This document shows, piece by piece, positions 47,452 through 57,717 of a DNA stretch of 64,000 bases. Position 1 is the stretch's first letter; every line of letters begins with the position of its first letter. Below the pieces are notes generated by a model, which worked only from the letters and a program-made list of their open reading frames with translations, was not told where the DNA came from and searched no databases. Origin of the DNA: Orychophragmus violaceus (Eukaryota > Streptophyta > Magnoliopsida > Brassicales > Brassicaceae); contig CM058239.1 of assembly GCA_030180135.1 (NCBI GenBank), forward strand, positions 79,553,823 through 79,617,822, given 5' to 3'. The translations under genes were made by a program, and so were the position numbers.

Positions 47452-48180
47452 CTAGTAACATTTATCACACATGTCGTCCCCCTTCAGATTCTCCCACCAT
47501 AATTGACTTGCATCGTATTTTGAACATCTGCACTCGGTGATCATATGAGGCTCGTTTTGGTCACATTTCGCAATTAACCAATCTGGAATCATCCTTTCCC
47601 ACCCATTCCCAATTATCTTAGGCAGTTTGCTTCGAAGATGAGTAGCACGTTCTCGAGTAAATTGATACTTACCGAAGACTCCTTCCTCCCAGTCGTCCCT
47701 GAACATTTTGCACATCATGCCGTAGATATACTAGCTCATGATGCATCCTTTTCCCGCAGCAACCTTTATTTAACCGACTCCTTCATCCTTCAACCCGCTT
47801 GTTCTCGAATAACACATTTGAGATTCCTGTAAGGCATATGGCGGTTCTGTTGCCTGCATCATAGCACCCCTCATGGAATTTTGTCCAGTCAAAACCAGGA
47901 GCCCAAGCCAACTACTCATCTTCTTTAGATTAATAGAGGCGTAGAACTCGTCTGTTTGAGACATTCCATTCAACCGAGTGCACGTAATCCTCGAGTGGCG
48001 GAGATATGCACGTCATTTTTGCAGACACGAACAAGAATGTTCCTTATTAGATCTTCCGGCAAGTCAAGCAGGTTGAATGGTCTCGCTGCCTCCCTCCGCC
48101 TTCTTGTCACCCACCGACCGTGTTTCGTAGGGTGGGTCGTTGAAACAAGGCAACGACCAGTATACATGAGGGTTTGTCAT
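47452..48180 (-). pseudogene. F-box protein pseudogene, At2g35280-like (copy 2)
   Basis: ATG at 48180 (MTNPHVYW). Frame changes follow, but NLLDLPEDLIRNILVRVCKN (F-box), DEFYASINLKKM, then after more shifts FRDDWEEGVFGKYQFTRERA, LPKIIGNGWERMIPDWLIAK and a Cys-rich end (CRCSKYDASQLWWEN, DMCDKC) line up with the paralogue at 49075-49815. Family members are putative substrate receptors of SCF ubiquitin ligases. At least two frameshifts make this copy non-functional. It lies directly downstream of its paralogue, suggesting tandem duplication before or after capture. Confidence 0.78.
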
Positions 48181-49074
48181 TTGAGATGGCTTTTGGGTTT
48201 CGTTCTGAATCGGTGGTGATTTTGAAGTGGAGAGTTGATTCAATTACTTAAACCGAATATTAGGTGTTAATTAATCCCTATTTGATTGAATGAGTTTACT
48301 TCATATTTATAACTTTACATAAAGACACGACCTTTCATTTTTCCCCACACAAATGATTAATAAAATAATGAAACGAAAAATCCACTTAATATTAATAACC
48401 TAGATTATCGTGTATTGGGAGTTCTCTAGATAATGTATAGGGTATAATGTTTGGGTTTAGAATTTAGGGTATAAGAACATTTGCATTTATATTTGTAGAT
48501 GTTGACAAAATTATTAATAATTATAATATTACATAAAGACTATATAAATTACATATATAATAATAAAACACCCATAAACACAAATCTTACAGCGTTACAT
48601 ATAAAATACCAATTGACTTGAGCATTTTTTCCATGATGCTCCCATATATATTTAGACTTAAAATTTGAGGTTAGGGTTATAAACCCCGGAAAATTTAGGG
48701 TTTATGGTTTAATGTCTGTGTTTAGAGTTTAGGGTATATATAAGGTTTAGGGTTTAACGTTTGTGTTTAGAGTTTAAGGTAAATATATGGGGTCTAACAA
48801 TTAATTAGAGTTTAGGGTATAATTTATAACCAAGTTCTCGTTGATCTTGTTATTATTAGAGTGTATAGTTTATTTGTGTAATTCACTGTCTCAAGTGATT
48901 TCTTTGGGATGAAATAACGTTGAACCATCAAACAGAATACTAGAAAACCGTAGAAGTTTTGGTAGACACAAAACACTAGATATTGCTACGGGTAAATATC
49001 TAATGTGAAAAAGGCAAAACATACATAAATACGACATCATCGATTACAGGGAAATCGAGAGAAGTTGTTATCTA
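48181..49074. other. Spacer between the two F-box copies, no gene seen
   Basis: AT-rich. 48420-48840 contains many variants of GGTTTAGGG/AGTTTAGGGTATA, a degenerate telomere-like (TTTAGGG) composition seen in spacer DNA of Brassicaceae. The 5' flank of the pseudogene at 47452 parallels the flank of the one at 49075 (ATTAATCCCTA, GAATGAGTTTACTTC). Confidence 0.5.
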
Positions 49075-49815
49075 TCAGTCTGCAGAAGAATGCGGTCTGC
49101 ATAATCCAGAAACATTGGTCGCAATATTCCTTAACATTGGCCACCCAGAGCGCCAAGGGTCGAAGATAGAACATCGGCAGTATCGCACACAATCAATAAT
49201 GTTTTCGTCACGTTTCGCTTTGAACCAATCAGGAAAAGAACATCCCCATGAACTATGATCCAGACGAGGTAGTTTTAATCGCAGTTGCGCTGCGTCTTCT
49301 CGAGTAAATTCATATCTACCGAAGAGTTCATCATCTCTGTCTTCCACGAAGACGTTGCGTATGCATCCATACAGATACTTGCTTAAGATGCATCCATATT
49401 TTGCAGTCGCCTGTATGCGTGCGAGACCTTCATCTCTCTTGTTATCGAAGAAGAAGTCTGAGATTCCTTTGAGAAGAATGGCTGATATGTTGCATGCATC
49501 GTAGCAGCTTTCATTGAATTTTGTCCAATCAAATCCCGGAGCCCAAGCATGGTATGCCATTTGTGTTAGATTAACCGAGTTGAAGAACTCCTGTGTTTTT
49601 GTCTTCTCCTTCAAGGCTTTGCAAGCTATCTTCGAATGACGGAGATCTTGCATGTCTCGTTCGCAAACACGAGTGAGAATCTTCGTTATCACATCATCAG
49701 GCAACGCTAGAAGGTCGAATGGGATGATTGCTCTACGTTTTCTTTTCACTGAGCGGGTTTCGTAGTAAGGTTGATCATATCAACGCCATGGCCAGTATGC
49801 ATAAGCCATAGGCAT
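49075..49815 (-). pseudogene. F-box protein gene, At2g35280-like (copy 1), likely broken near the start
   Basis: An open frame of 224 codons ends at 49075. F-box near its start (FDLLALPDDVITKILTRVCE, HSKIACKALKE), then FFNSVNLTQMAYHAWAPGFD, a middle region with SAILLKGISDFFFDN, ATAKYGCILSKYLYGCIRNV, and a conserved YEFTREDAAQLRLKLPRLDH with a Cys-containing end. The first codon of this open frame is GTG, not usable in plants. The natural ATG (49815, MPMAYAYWPWR) is followed by an in-frame TGA (complement at 49780-49782). The paralogue is open across this point, so copy 1 probably lost its start. Translation from an internal ATG would remove half of the F-box. Confidence 0.75.
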
Positions 49816-50751
49816 GTTGTTGTAGTGTGGGTTAACGAAGAGGTTTTAAGAATGGGTTTTATTAATCCCTAATTTGATTGACTGAGTTTCTTCTACATTA
49901 TAACCGTACATATAGACACGACTACTCACTTTCCCGCATCAGAATAATTAATAAAATAATGAAACGAAAAATCTACTTAACTTTAATAACCTAGATCATT
50001 GTGTATTTGGCGCGCAGTTCCCTAGATAATCACCTATCCACTAAATTCGGTTGCGTGTGTGCATAAAGCCGAATGTAGACCATATATTTTAAGTAGTCGT
50101 AATTATTAGACTACTTTATGTTAAATCTTGCTAACATAGTCATTATGTCATGCAAGATTTTGTTAGTTATCAACATTGGCAATGCAATTTTTGTGTAACA
50201 GTAGTCACAGTAGAACACTATACATTAATACAACACCACACATTAAAATATTGTGGTTTAAATATACTAATTCTGATAATTAGTATGATGTAACTTACCA
50301 TTAATTGAAAATGTGGAACCTACAATATGATACTAAAACATAAATAAAATATCAAATGGATGATTGATAGATGAACTCAACATAACTAGCAACACGAACC
50401 CAAAGATCTTTTGACATCTAATTAAATGGTTACAAGTGCGAGGGCAAGTGTCAAACAGTAGTTCTTTAATATGCCATGTGTAACTCACTAGTTCATGACT
50501 AACCATTATGTGACACAAATAAACCATTATGTGCACCGGGAATCGATAAGATATTTACATTGATCGAAACCAAAGTTAACTACTGATATATCTAATTAAA
50601 GCCCGCCAAACCCAATATATTTATGGCGCCTAAATTACCATAAACTGCTAATACCCTAACCATTATAACCTCTCTCAAATTCACTTCATCTCTCAAATTC
50701 CTTTCGTCTTACATTTATTTTCTAAACGGACATTTTATTGCAAAAAGACCA
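49816..50751. other. Intergenic, no gene seen
   Basis: AT-rich, containing the presumed divergent upstream regions of the F-box copy (minus) and the RPA-like gene (plus). No coding signal. CTCAAATTCACTTCATCTC-type pyrimidine-rich leader just before 50752. Confidence 0.4.
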
Positions 50752-51930
50752 ATGGCTCAAACATGTAGTTTGAGATTGAATGTCCTTCGGTGTTGGATGT
50801 ATCAACGGGTCTTCTCCAGCAAAACCATCAGACTACTTTTGGTGGATGAACAGGTTATCTCTCTATCAGTCCATGCGCTGTATAAAGTATTGATCTTACA
50901 CTATATAAACTTTTGTTCTTACGTTGTTTAAATTTTTAAGTCTTGCACTTTCTAGCGATAGGACCAAAGGATAAAAGAAGAAATTTGGGGTGATTTCGTT
51001 GAAATCTTCGAGTGGCTGGTGGAATCTGAGGGCCAGTGTGTACAATGGGATAACGTTCATATCCTTGATAGGCCAATGTTTGACCGCTTGACATATAGTT
51101 TATTCTCTCTGTGTAGAACTAGTTCGAGTGTAATCTGGAAAATTCCATACCCTAATGGCCAGCACTACTTAGACTTGAAGCCTATACGTGGCGTTTCAAA
51201 TGGCACTATAACTAGCACATATCCAATCGGTATAGTTTTTTGGACTTAAGGTTACAATTTTTATGGGACATTGCTGTTTTAATAAGATTTTGTTATGGAT
51301 TTGATTGGTGTTGTGCTTGGAATTGATGGCTTCGTAAGAGATACAATGGTTACTAAAAATGATCCTGAAACTTATTTCTGGAGGTGACTTCAAGTATAAT
51401 TCAGAATCAGAGATTTGGAGTAAGTATAACATCAATTTATTTCATGTACAGTATTCTTAGAATGTTTGAAAGCTGATTTGAAGTAAATGTTTGCAGAAAC
51501 GAGTCATTGGATTGTGTGGCCAATGGTGATCTTGCTGTTAGGCTGGTTAGGGCATGGGGAAAAGTCCAAATGGGATATTGTTCTGCTTATTCTAGTGCTT
51601 TAATATCACCAATAACAGTGGTGGTATGATGAAACATCAAAGCTTTTTTGTAAATTCGTTCCAGTTAGTGTAAAATGACAAATAATTAAAATATCTTTGT
51701 TGATTAGGGTTGGTGAAGTTGGAGGCAATTCAACGAGTTTATAAGATACACTTTGATGCGTATGAAGTTGAAGAATTACGTGATTTTGTCCAGAGGTATT
51801 TATCTTACAACTCATAATCATATAGTATAGATGTTTATGTTTTTTTTGCGATCTTATGTGTTATTGTTTTAATATGATTTTTTTTTTTGTTCAGGTACCC
51901 TAAGTCTCCTCTATGTTAAGAATGTTGGGT
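50752..51930 (+). pseudogene. RPA-like OB-fold (DUF223-type) gene, third copy, incomplete
   Basis: ATG at 50752 opens exon 1 (MAQTCSLRLNVLRCWMYQR, IRLLLVDEQ) to a donor at 50853. Exon 2 (about 50959-51230) encodes DQRIKEEIWGDFVEIFEW, VQWDNVHILDRPMFDRLTYS and LDLKPIRGVSNGTITSTYP, the first OB fold with the family's 'KPIxGxxNGTI' block. Later exon pieces (VEELRDFVQRYPKSP at about 51765-51910) match the end of the gene at 58922. The second OB fold is hard to read. Probable single-strand DNA-binding protein in origin, now degenerate. It sits inside the second CACTA element, just left of the nested Athila-like element. Confidence 0.68.
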
Positions 51931-52346
51931 GTGGTTTGTTGGATTTGCGAAGTGAAGAACATACTTATGGTTTATGAATTTAAATTAAATTTGTATTTAT
52001 AACCCACACTTTGTTTATGGTTTTCTCTAGTATTTCCTTTTTTTGTCAACTTGGTTATCTTTAGTAACTTAGTATATTACTCGTATTCCATGATATCCAA
52101 AAATTAAAAAAATAATCAATGAGTATTAAACATTGATTAAAATTTAGTACCTAAACTTATTAACCGATCGAGAACATGTTTCCTTTTGAATGTCTAATTA
52201 TTGTATTTCGTTAAGCCGAGAGGATTATGAACAATCGGTTTCTTATGGTAAATTCAACGCATAACAATTAGAGATTATAAAACAAAAGCATACATGGGTC
52301 ATTCTCATGTAATCATTCGATAAAATCCCAAAACCATTAGGTGGAT

Positions 52347-53533
52347 TGATATACCATGGATTTTAGGGTTTTTAACCATGGTATATGTGTTATTTATCGA
52401 GTCTTTTACTATGTTTTGGAGTCTTTTAGTTATGTTTACAGGTCTAGACACGTTTGGAGCGGAATTGGAGTTGTTGGAGCATTCTGGAGCATTTTGGAGA
52501 TTTAACCCGAGAGATGGACTTCACTGTCGAATTCACAGACCTGCATCGATCGATACACTTGTGGCAACGATCGATGCAAGGTCGACGCAGACATTCTCGC
52601 GAGCGTTTAATGAGAAGAATTGGATATTGCAACTTTGCCCATAATTTTCCATAATTACAAAGAAGCCCCAGCCGACTTTAGACCATTATATAAGAGTTTT
52701 TAAGCCATTGTTTAGGCAACGCTTTACTTTAGTTTTATTTTATTTTCAGAGAGCCTTAGGGGCTGATCTTGTTCTCGAAAGAGACTTGATTTCGAACCCC
52801 TGTTGATTATTCTGTTTAATGATATTTGGTTTTCTACTTATGATATTTTCTGTCTCGATGAACATGTCTGAGTAGTTTACCTGTTAGGTTGAAGGATTCT
52901 CATTAGGGATTTCATGGAACTATAGTTTAAATCAATCTGTAGGGATTCATATCTGCTAGTTCTTTGTTTAGGTTGTTCTTAATGCTTAATCTGGAGTAGC
53001 TAATCAGAATTATGATGTTAGGCTGATTAATGCAGCGAAAGTTGGTTAATTTAGCTAGAAAGAACCTAGATGAGCAATTAAACTTCTCGCAAACGAAAGT
53101 TTGGTTTAGGTTAATTGTGAACATATCAAACTTGGAATTAATGCTGGTTTAATATGTTAGTTCTCGCAAACGAAAGTTTAGTTTGCTACACTTAGACTTA
53201 GAGAATTCTCGCAACGAGAGTTGGTAAATTCTATATCCGTGTTTGAGTTCTAGAACAGTTATTGATTAGATCATGATTGACTGATTGCTTGTGTTCCTGA
53301 TTTCCTGAGAACTCCTGAAACCTAACGTTTCGCTTCCTTGCTCACAAACTCGCCTGCTACTGATTACTTTTCTGCTTCGCTTTAGTTTCTCATTACAATT
53401 TGCTTTCTCCTAGTTTAATCTTTTCTGTTCTTATCTATCGTTGACCGGAGTCCCTGTGGATTCGATACCCTAAGTACTACAACTACATCATTGTGCACTT
53501 GCAGTTAGAATAGGGTTAAAACTAGACCTATCA
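52347..53533 (+). repeat. 5' LTR of the pol-less Athila-like element
   Basis: 1187 bp. It contains a paired CGATCG motif (52542-52577) and repeated TTCTCGCAAACGAAAGTTTG-type units (53086-53225). The small reading frame at 52378-52644 recurs in the other LTR and has no known domain. Confidence 0.95.
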
Positions 53534-53541
53534 AGTTTTTT

Positions 53542-53556
53542 CGCCGTTGCCGGGGA
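53542..53556 (+). other. Primer-binding site, tRNA-Asp type (slightly diverged)
   Basis: CGCCGTTGCCGGGGA, eight bases inside the LTR. The TGG expected before CGCC reads TTT, so the 3' end pairing with tRNA-Asp is weakened compared with 3071-3088. Confidence 0.85.
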
Positions 53557-53663
53557 CTCTTTTGAGTCCTCGATAGATTTGAACTTAGGGTTTAGACTAG
53601 GATTTTCGTTTTTAATTTTTGCTACTAATTTTTTTTCTTTTTCTGTTCTTGCGTTTCAGGTAC

Positions 53664-55064
53664 GCCTGTAATCGCCTTGCATCGATCGACACGGTCCTGT
53701 GTGTCGATCGTTGCATTCTCGAGCTTGCATCGATCGACGCTACCCTGCATCGATCGACACAGTGCAAAAGAATGATGGGAATGATGGAACGGATGTTGGA
53801 AAATCAGCAGAATAACTCGTTCTGCAGAGGCTATGGTTCCAATTCATTCACCAGAGACTATGAATCTCCATCATATCAGCCTGTTCCTCCTCACAATACA
53901 CAGTCTAATAAGATGATGAGCATGATGGAGCAGTTACTGGAAAGACATGAATAGGAGAGGAACTACATAAATGGTTCTGGGTTTCAAGGAAACAGGTATG
54001 GAAATCAGCAAGGTAATTCCTATCAAAGGACTTATGGATCACCCTCCTATCAGGCATCTCCTGCTGCTAATGCTTATGAGAGCAAGATGGAATCCATGAT
54101 GGAGCAGCTGCTAGAGGATCAGACTAAGACTGCTATGGACTTCGACAAGAAGCTGGATGCTATACATGAAAATCTGAATGGGAAGTTTGAATACTTGAGC
54201 ACACATGTGAAGGAGCTAGATGTCCAAGTTCAGCAGACAGCTGGAGCAATACAAAGACAAAATGAAGCTAGGAAAGCTGAACAGTACAAATCCATCAGAG
54301 ATGTGACCTTAAGGGATGAGATTGAGTTGCTAGGTGAAGAAGAGAGCATAATCTCGGATTTTCTGGATGAATATTGTCTGTCTGAGACATGCATCGATCG
54401 ACACCCCCTTAGTGTCGATCGACACGCCGTTCTGACGAAAATTTCGAGTTCTTACGACAAACAGAATCGCCTTGCATCGATCGACACACATCATGCAATG
54501 ATCGACACAGAACGCAGACATGACCAGAAACCTGCAACAGTACCAGAACGAGTCTATAAGCCCCCTGTGCCATATCCTAAGGTTCCTAAACCCTCTAAAC
54601 AGGAGCTAGAAGTGGCTAACTGCATGAAAGTGATAGATAAGAAGGTGAATAAAACACCACCAGTTGAAACTTCGCGAGTTCATGCAAAGAAGATGATCTC
54701 CACTGATGGTCATCTGAAAGAAGAAGTTCAGATTGGTGGAACTACAGTATCTGATAGTGGAAAGAAGAAGATGGCGGTTCCTCTTGAACCTGCTCTAACA
54801 TCTTCAGTACCTGCAACTGCTCATAAGCAGAAAGCTCCAGACATCAGATATACATCAAAGGTAAGGTACAAATCACCTAAGCTTAAACCTTCTGATCACA
54901 TTGTTTTGAATGCAGGAAAACACAGTAGACCGCCCAAGCTTCGCTCCCGCCCTGATTCTCATTACTCTTTCCTAGGGAAGCCTCATGATCTGAAAGCATA
55001 TACACCTCCTTTGATGAAGAGATATTCACAGAGACATTCAAAGTCTCTGTTGAAACCGCCATGA
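53664..55064 (+). pseudogene. Gag-tail protein of the Athila-like element; in-frame stop, protease deleted
   Basis: The open frame after a CAG (53659) carries motif-derived peptides (LASIDTV, LASIDAT), then three repeats of the pattern MM..MMEQLLE followed by a Tyr/Asn/Ser-rich stretch (SPSYQ). An in-frame TAG at 53952-53954 splits it; the same frame continues to 55064. Then MDFDKKLDAIHENLNGKFEY to VQQTAGAIQRQNEARK (coiled coil), EESIISDFLDEYCLSETC, PYPKVPKPSKQELEVANCM. Where the minus-strand copy has a retropepsin-like domain, this copy jumps to VNKTPPVETSRVHAKK and a basic/Pro-rich tail (AYTPPLMKRYSQRHS). It is a non-catalytic protein, if made at all. Confidence 0.85.
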
Positions 55065-56388
55065 ATCAAATCTCTTCCAATAGTCAAGCTAATGACTAAA
55101 AACAAGCGCTGAGTGGGAGGCAACCCACTATTAGGTTCGTTTTTGTTTTTCATTTTTTTTGTTTTGATTTTGGTGTTTTGAATTTTTTGTTTAAGTGTGT
55201 TCAGAAGCGTGAGAAACAGGCAGAATCGCACTGCATCGATCGACACATATAGTGCATCGGTCGATGCAGTCACGATTTGTGGGTTACCGATTCAATTGCG
55301 GTTCAGACACCGGTTATCTCAATAACCGCGAGCATATTCGCCTTGCATCGATCGACACCCTTGTGGCATCGATCGACACAGGGAGACGACAGGTAAGTAA
55401 TCTGCAACTTTTCGTTTTGTTCTTCAATTTGATTATTTTCTCACCGAGCTCATGCCTTGATTACACTGGGGACAGTGTAGTTTAAGTGTGGGGGAGGAAG
55501 CTACTGACGCACGCTTTTGTTTTCTTAAGTTTTTCAAAAATTTGTTTTATTGAGTCAAAATTTGTATGAAACTATGATTTTTCGAGGAAAATTTTCGCTT
55601 GAACAGGAACTAAGTGACCATTGGACAGACTTGCAGAGCTCTATGACTGTTAGAAAACCCCATCACAGATCAACCTACTGAGGACACCCACATCACTTCA
55701 GGTATCAGAGGATCCTTTTACTGACTTCACTTCAATACTGACTTAGATTTCTCACTTAAGGGCTTGGTATACTTTGTGTCGGATTCCCTTGTTAGTTCTG
55801 ACACAGCTTGTAAACCTGTCATATTTAGTTCCCTTCTCCCCTTCCATAAAAAAAAAGATAATAAACTGAGGATGAGTTAGTAACTCCGAAGTGGTCATAG
55901 GAATAGGAGCAACACTATTATCTCTTATGCGATCCATGGAATATGTCCAAAGTACACCCCTTAACGGGAAGAACACTGATAAAAAAAATAAAATGATACC
56001 CAGTGGGGAAAAATCAGTTGTTAAGGAAGGGAAAGAGAAGAAAGGGACTAGAGAAAGATAGTATGGTGGTCTAGAGCTGATAAGGTAAGAATCCTAGTGC
56101 CTTTGATCGATACTCCTTAGGTGAGACCGCACTTAAATACTTGCAGAAGTCAGTAGGGAGAATTTGAATGCTTGAATGTGATTGTGGAGTTTACTTAGGA
56201 CAGTTTCTAAGTGTGGGGGAAGTACATGTTGGTCTTGAGTTCTGCAGGAAAGTTTTCAGTGGATTACTAAGTGAATGTGAATGCGAAAGCTCCTAAGACG
56301 AAATGAGTTTCTGTGTTTTCAAACTTCTTTTCTTATGCTTTGGTTCTTTACTTGCTTGAGGACAAGCAAGAGCTAAGTGTGGGGGAGT
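55065..56388 (+). other. 3' noncoding region of the Athila-like element with three polypurine-like tracts
   Basis: No gene. It contains two more paired CGATCG motifs (55232-55268, 55344-55379) and TAAGTGTGGGGGAG at 55483-55496, TAAGTGTGGGGGAA at 56208-56221 and TAAGTGTGGGGGAG at 56374-56387. The last, directly before the 3' LTR, is the true polypurine tract. Confidence 0.8.
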
Positions 56389-57574
56389 TGATATACCATC
56401 GATTTTAGGGTTTTTAACCATGGTATATGTGTTATTTATCGAGTCTTTTACTATGTTTTGGAGTCTTTTAGTTATGTTTACAGGTCTAGACACGTTTGGA
56501 GCGGAATTGGAGTTGTTGGAGCATTCTGGAGCATTTTGGAGATTTAACCCGAGAGATGGACTTCACTGTCGAATTCACAGACCTGCATCGATCGATACAC
56601 TTGTGGCAACGATCGATGCAAGGTCGACGCAGACATTCTTGCGAGCGTTTAATGAGAAGAATTGGATATTGCAACTTTGCCCATAAGTTTCCATAATTAC
56701 AAAGAAGCCCCAGCCGACTTTAGACCATTATATAAGAGTTTTTAAGCCATTGTTTAGGCAACGCTTTACTTTAGTTTAATTTATTTTCAGAGAGCCTTAG
56801 GGGCTGATCTTGTTCTCGAAAGAGACTTGATTTCGAACCCCTGTTGATTATTCTGTTTAATGATATTTGGTTTTCTACTTATGATATTTTCTGTCTCGAT
56901 GAACATGTCTGAGTAGTTTACCTGTTAGGTTGAAGGATTCTCATTAGGGATTTCATGGAACTATAGTTTAAATCAATCTGTAGGGATTCATATCTGCTAG
57001 TTCTTTGTTTAGGTTGTTCTTATTGCTTAATCTGAAGTAGCTAATCAGAATTATGATGTTAGGCTGATTAATGCAGCGAAAGTTGGTTAATTTAGCTAGA
57101 AAGAACCTAGATGAGCAATTAAACTTCTCGCAAACGAAAGTTTGGTTTAGGTTAATTGTGAACATATCAAACTTGGAATTAATGCTGGTTTAATCTGTTA
57201 GTTCTAGCAAACGAAAGTTTGGTTTGCTACACTTAGACTTAGAGAATTTTCGCAACGAGAGTTGGTGAATTCTATATCCGTGTTTGAGTTCTAGAACAGT
57301 TATTGATTAGATCCTGATTGACTGATTGCTTGTGTTCCTGATTTCCTGAGAACTCCTGAAACCTAACGTTTCGCTTCCTTGCTCACAAACTCGCCTGCTA
57401 CTGATTACTTTTCTGCTTCGCTTTAGTTTCTCATTACAATTTGCTTTCTCCTAGTTTAATCTTTTCTGTTCTTATCTATCGTTGACCGGAGTCCCTGTGG
57501 ATTCGATACCCTAAGTACTACAACTACATCACTGTGCACTTGCAGTTAGAATAGGGTTAAAACTAGACCAATCA
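56389..57574 (+). repeat. 3' LTR of the pol-less Athila-like element
   Basis: 1186 bp, near-identical to 52347-53533, ending CCAATCA instead of CCTATCA. Confidence 0.95.
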
Positions 57575-57717
57575 TGGATTTTAATGTAAAGCCGCAAATG
57601 TTGTGTATCGAGTTAAAATAGTTACCGGGTATTTATTTCAATAAACCTAAGAACTCTTCACTCTCTTCTTCTACATCTTCCCTATCATTCTCTGATATTC
57701 AAAGAGATATCCACAAA

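Larger units (their letters stand above)
52347..57574 (+). mobile_element. Complete Athila-like Ty3/gypsy element lacking pol
   Basis: LTRs 52347-53533 and 56389-57574 start TGATATACCAT and end near ATCA. TGGAT flanks both ends (52342-52346, 57575-57579), a perfect target duplication. The LTRs differ at about 15 positions by eye (about 98.7% identical), so it is fairly young. The interior is only 2.9 kb: primer site, gag-tail frame, 3' noncoding region with three polypurine-like copies. There is no protease, RT, RNase H or integrase, so it must have been mobilised in trans by a full Athila relative. Confidence 0.95.

Noticed and set aside
48420..48840. TTTAGGG-like words as an interstitial telomere
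   Set aside because: Units are degenerate and scattered, without a run of perfect repeats. Such words are common in Brassicaceae spacer DNA.
52378..52644. 88-codon frame in the Athila-like LTR, recurring at 56420-56686
   Set aside because: The frame is repeated because the LTR is repeated. It has no recognisable domain and no reason to be translated.
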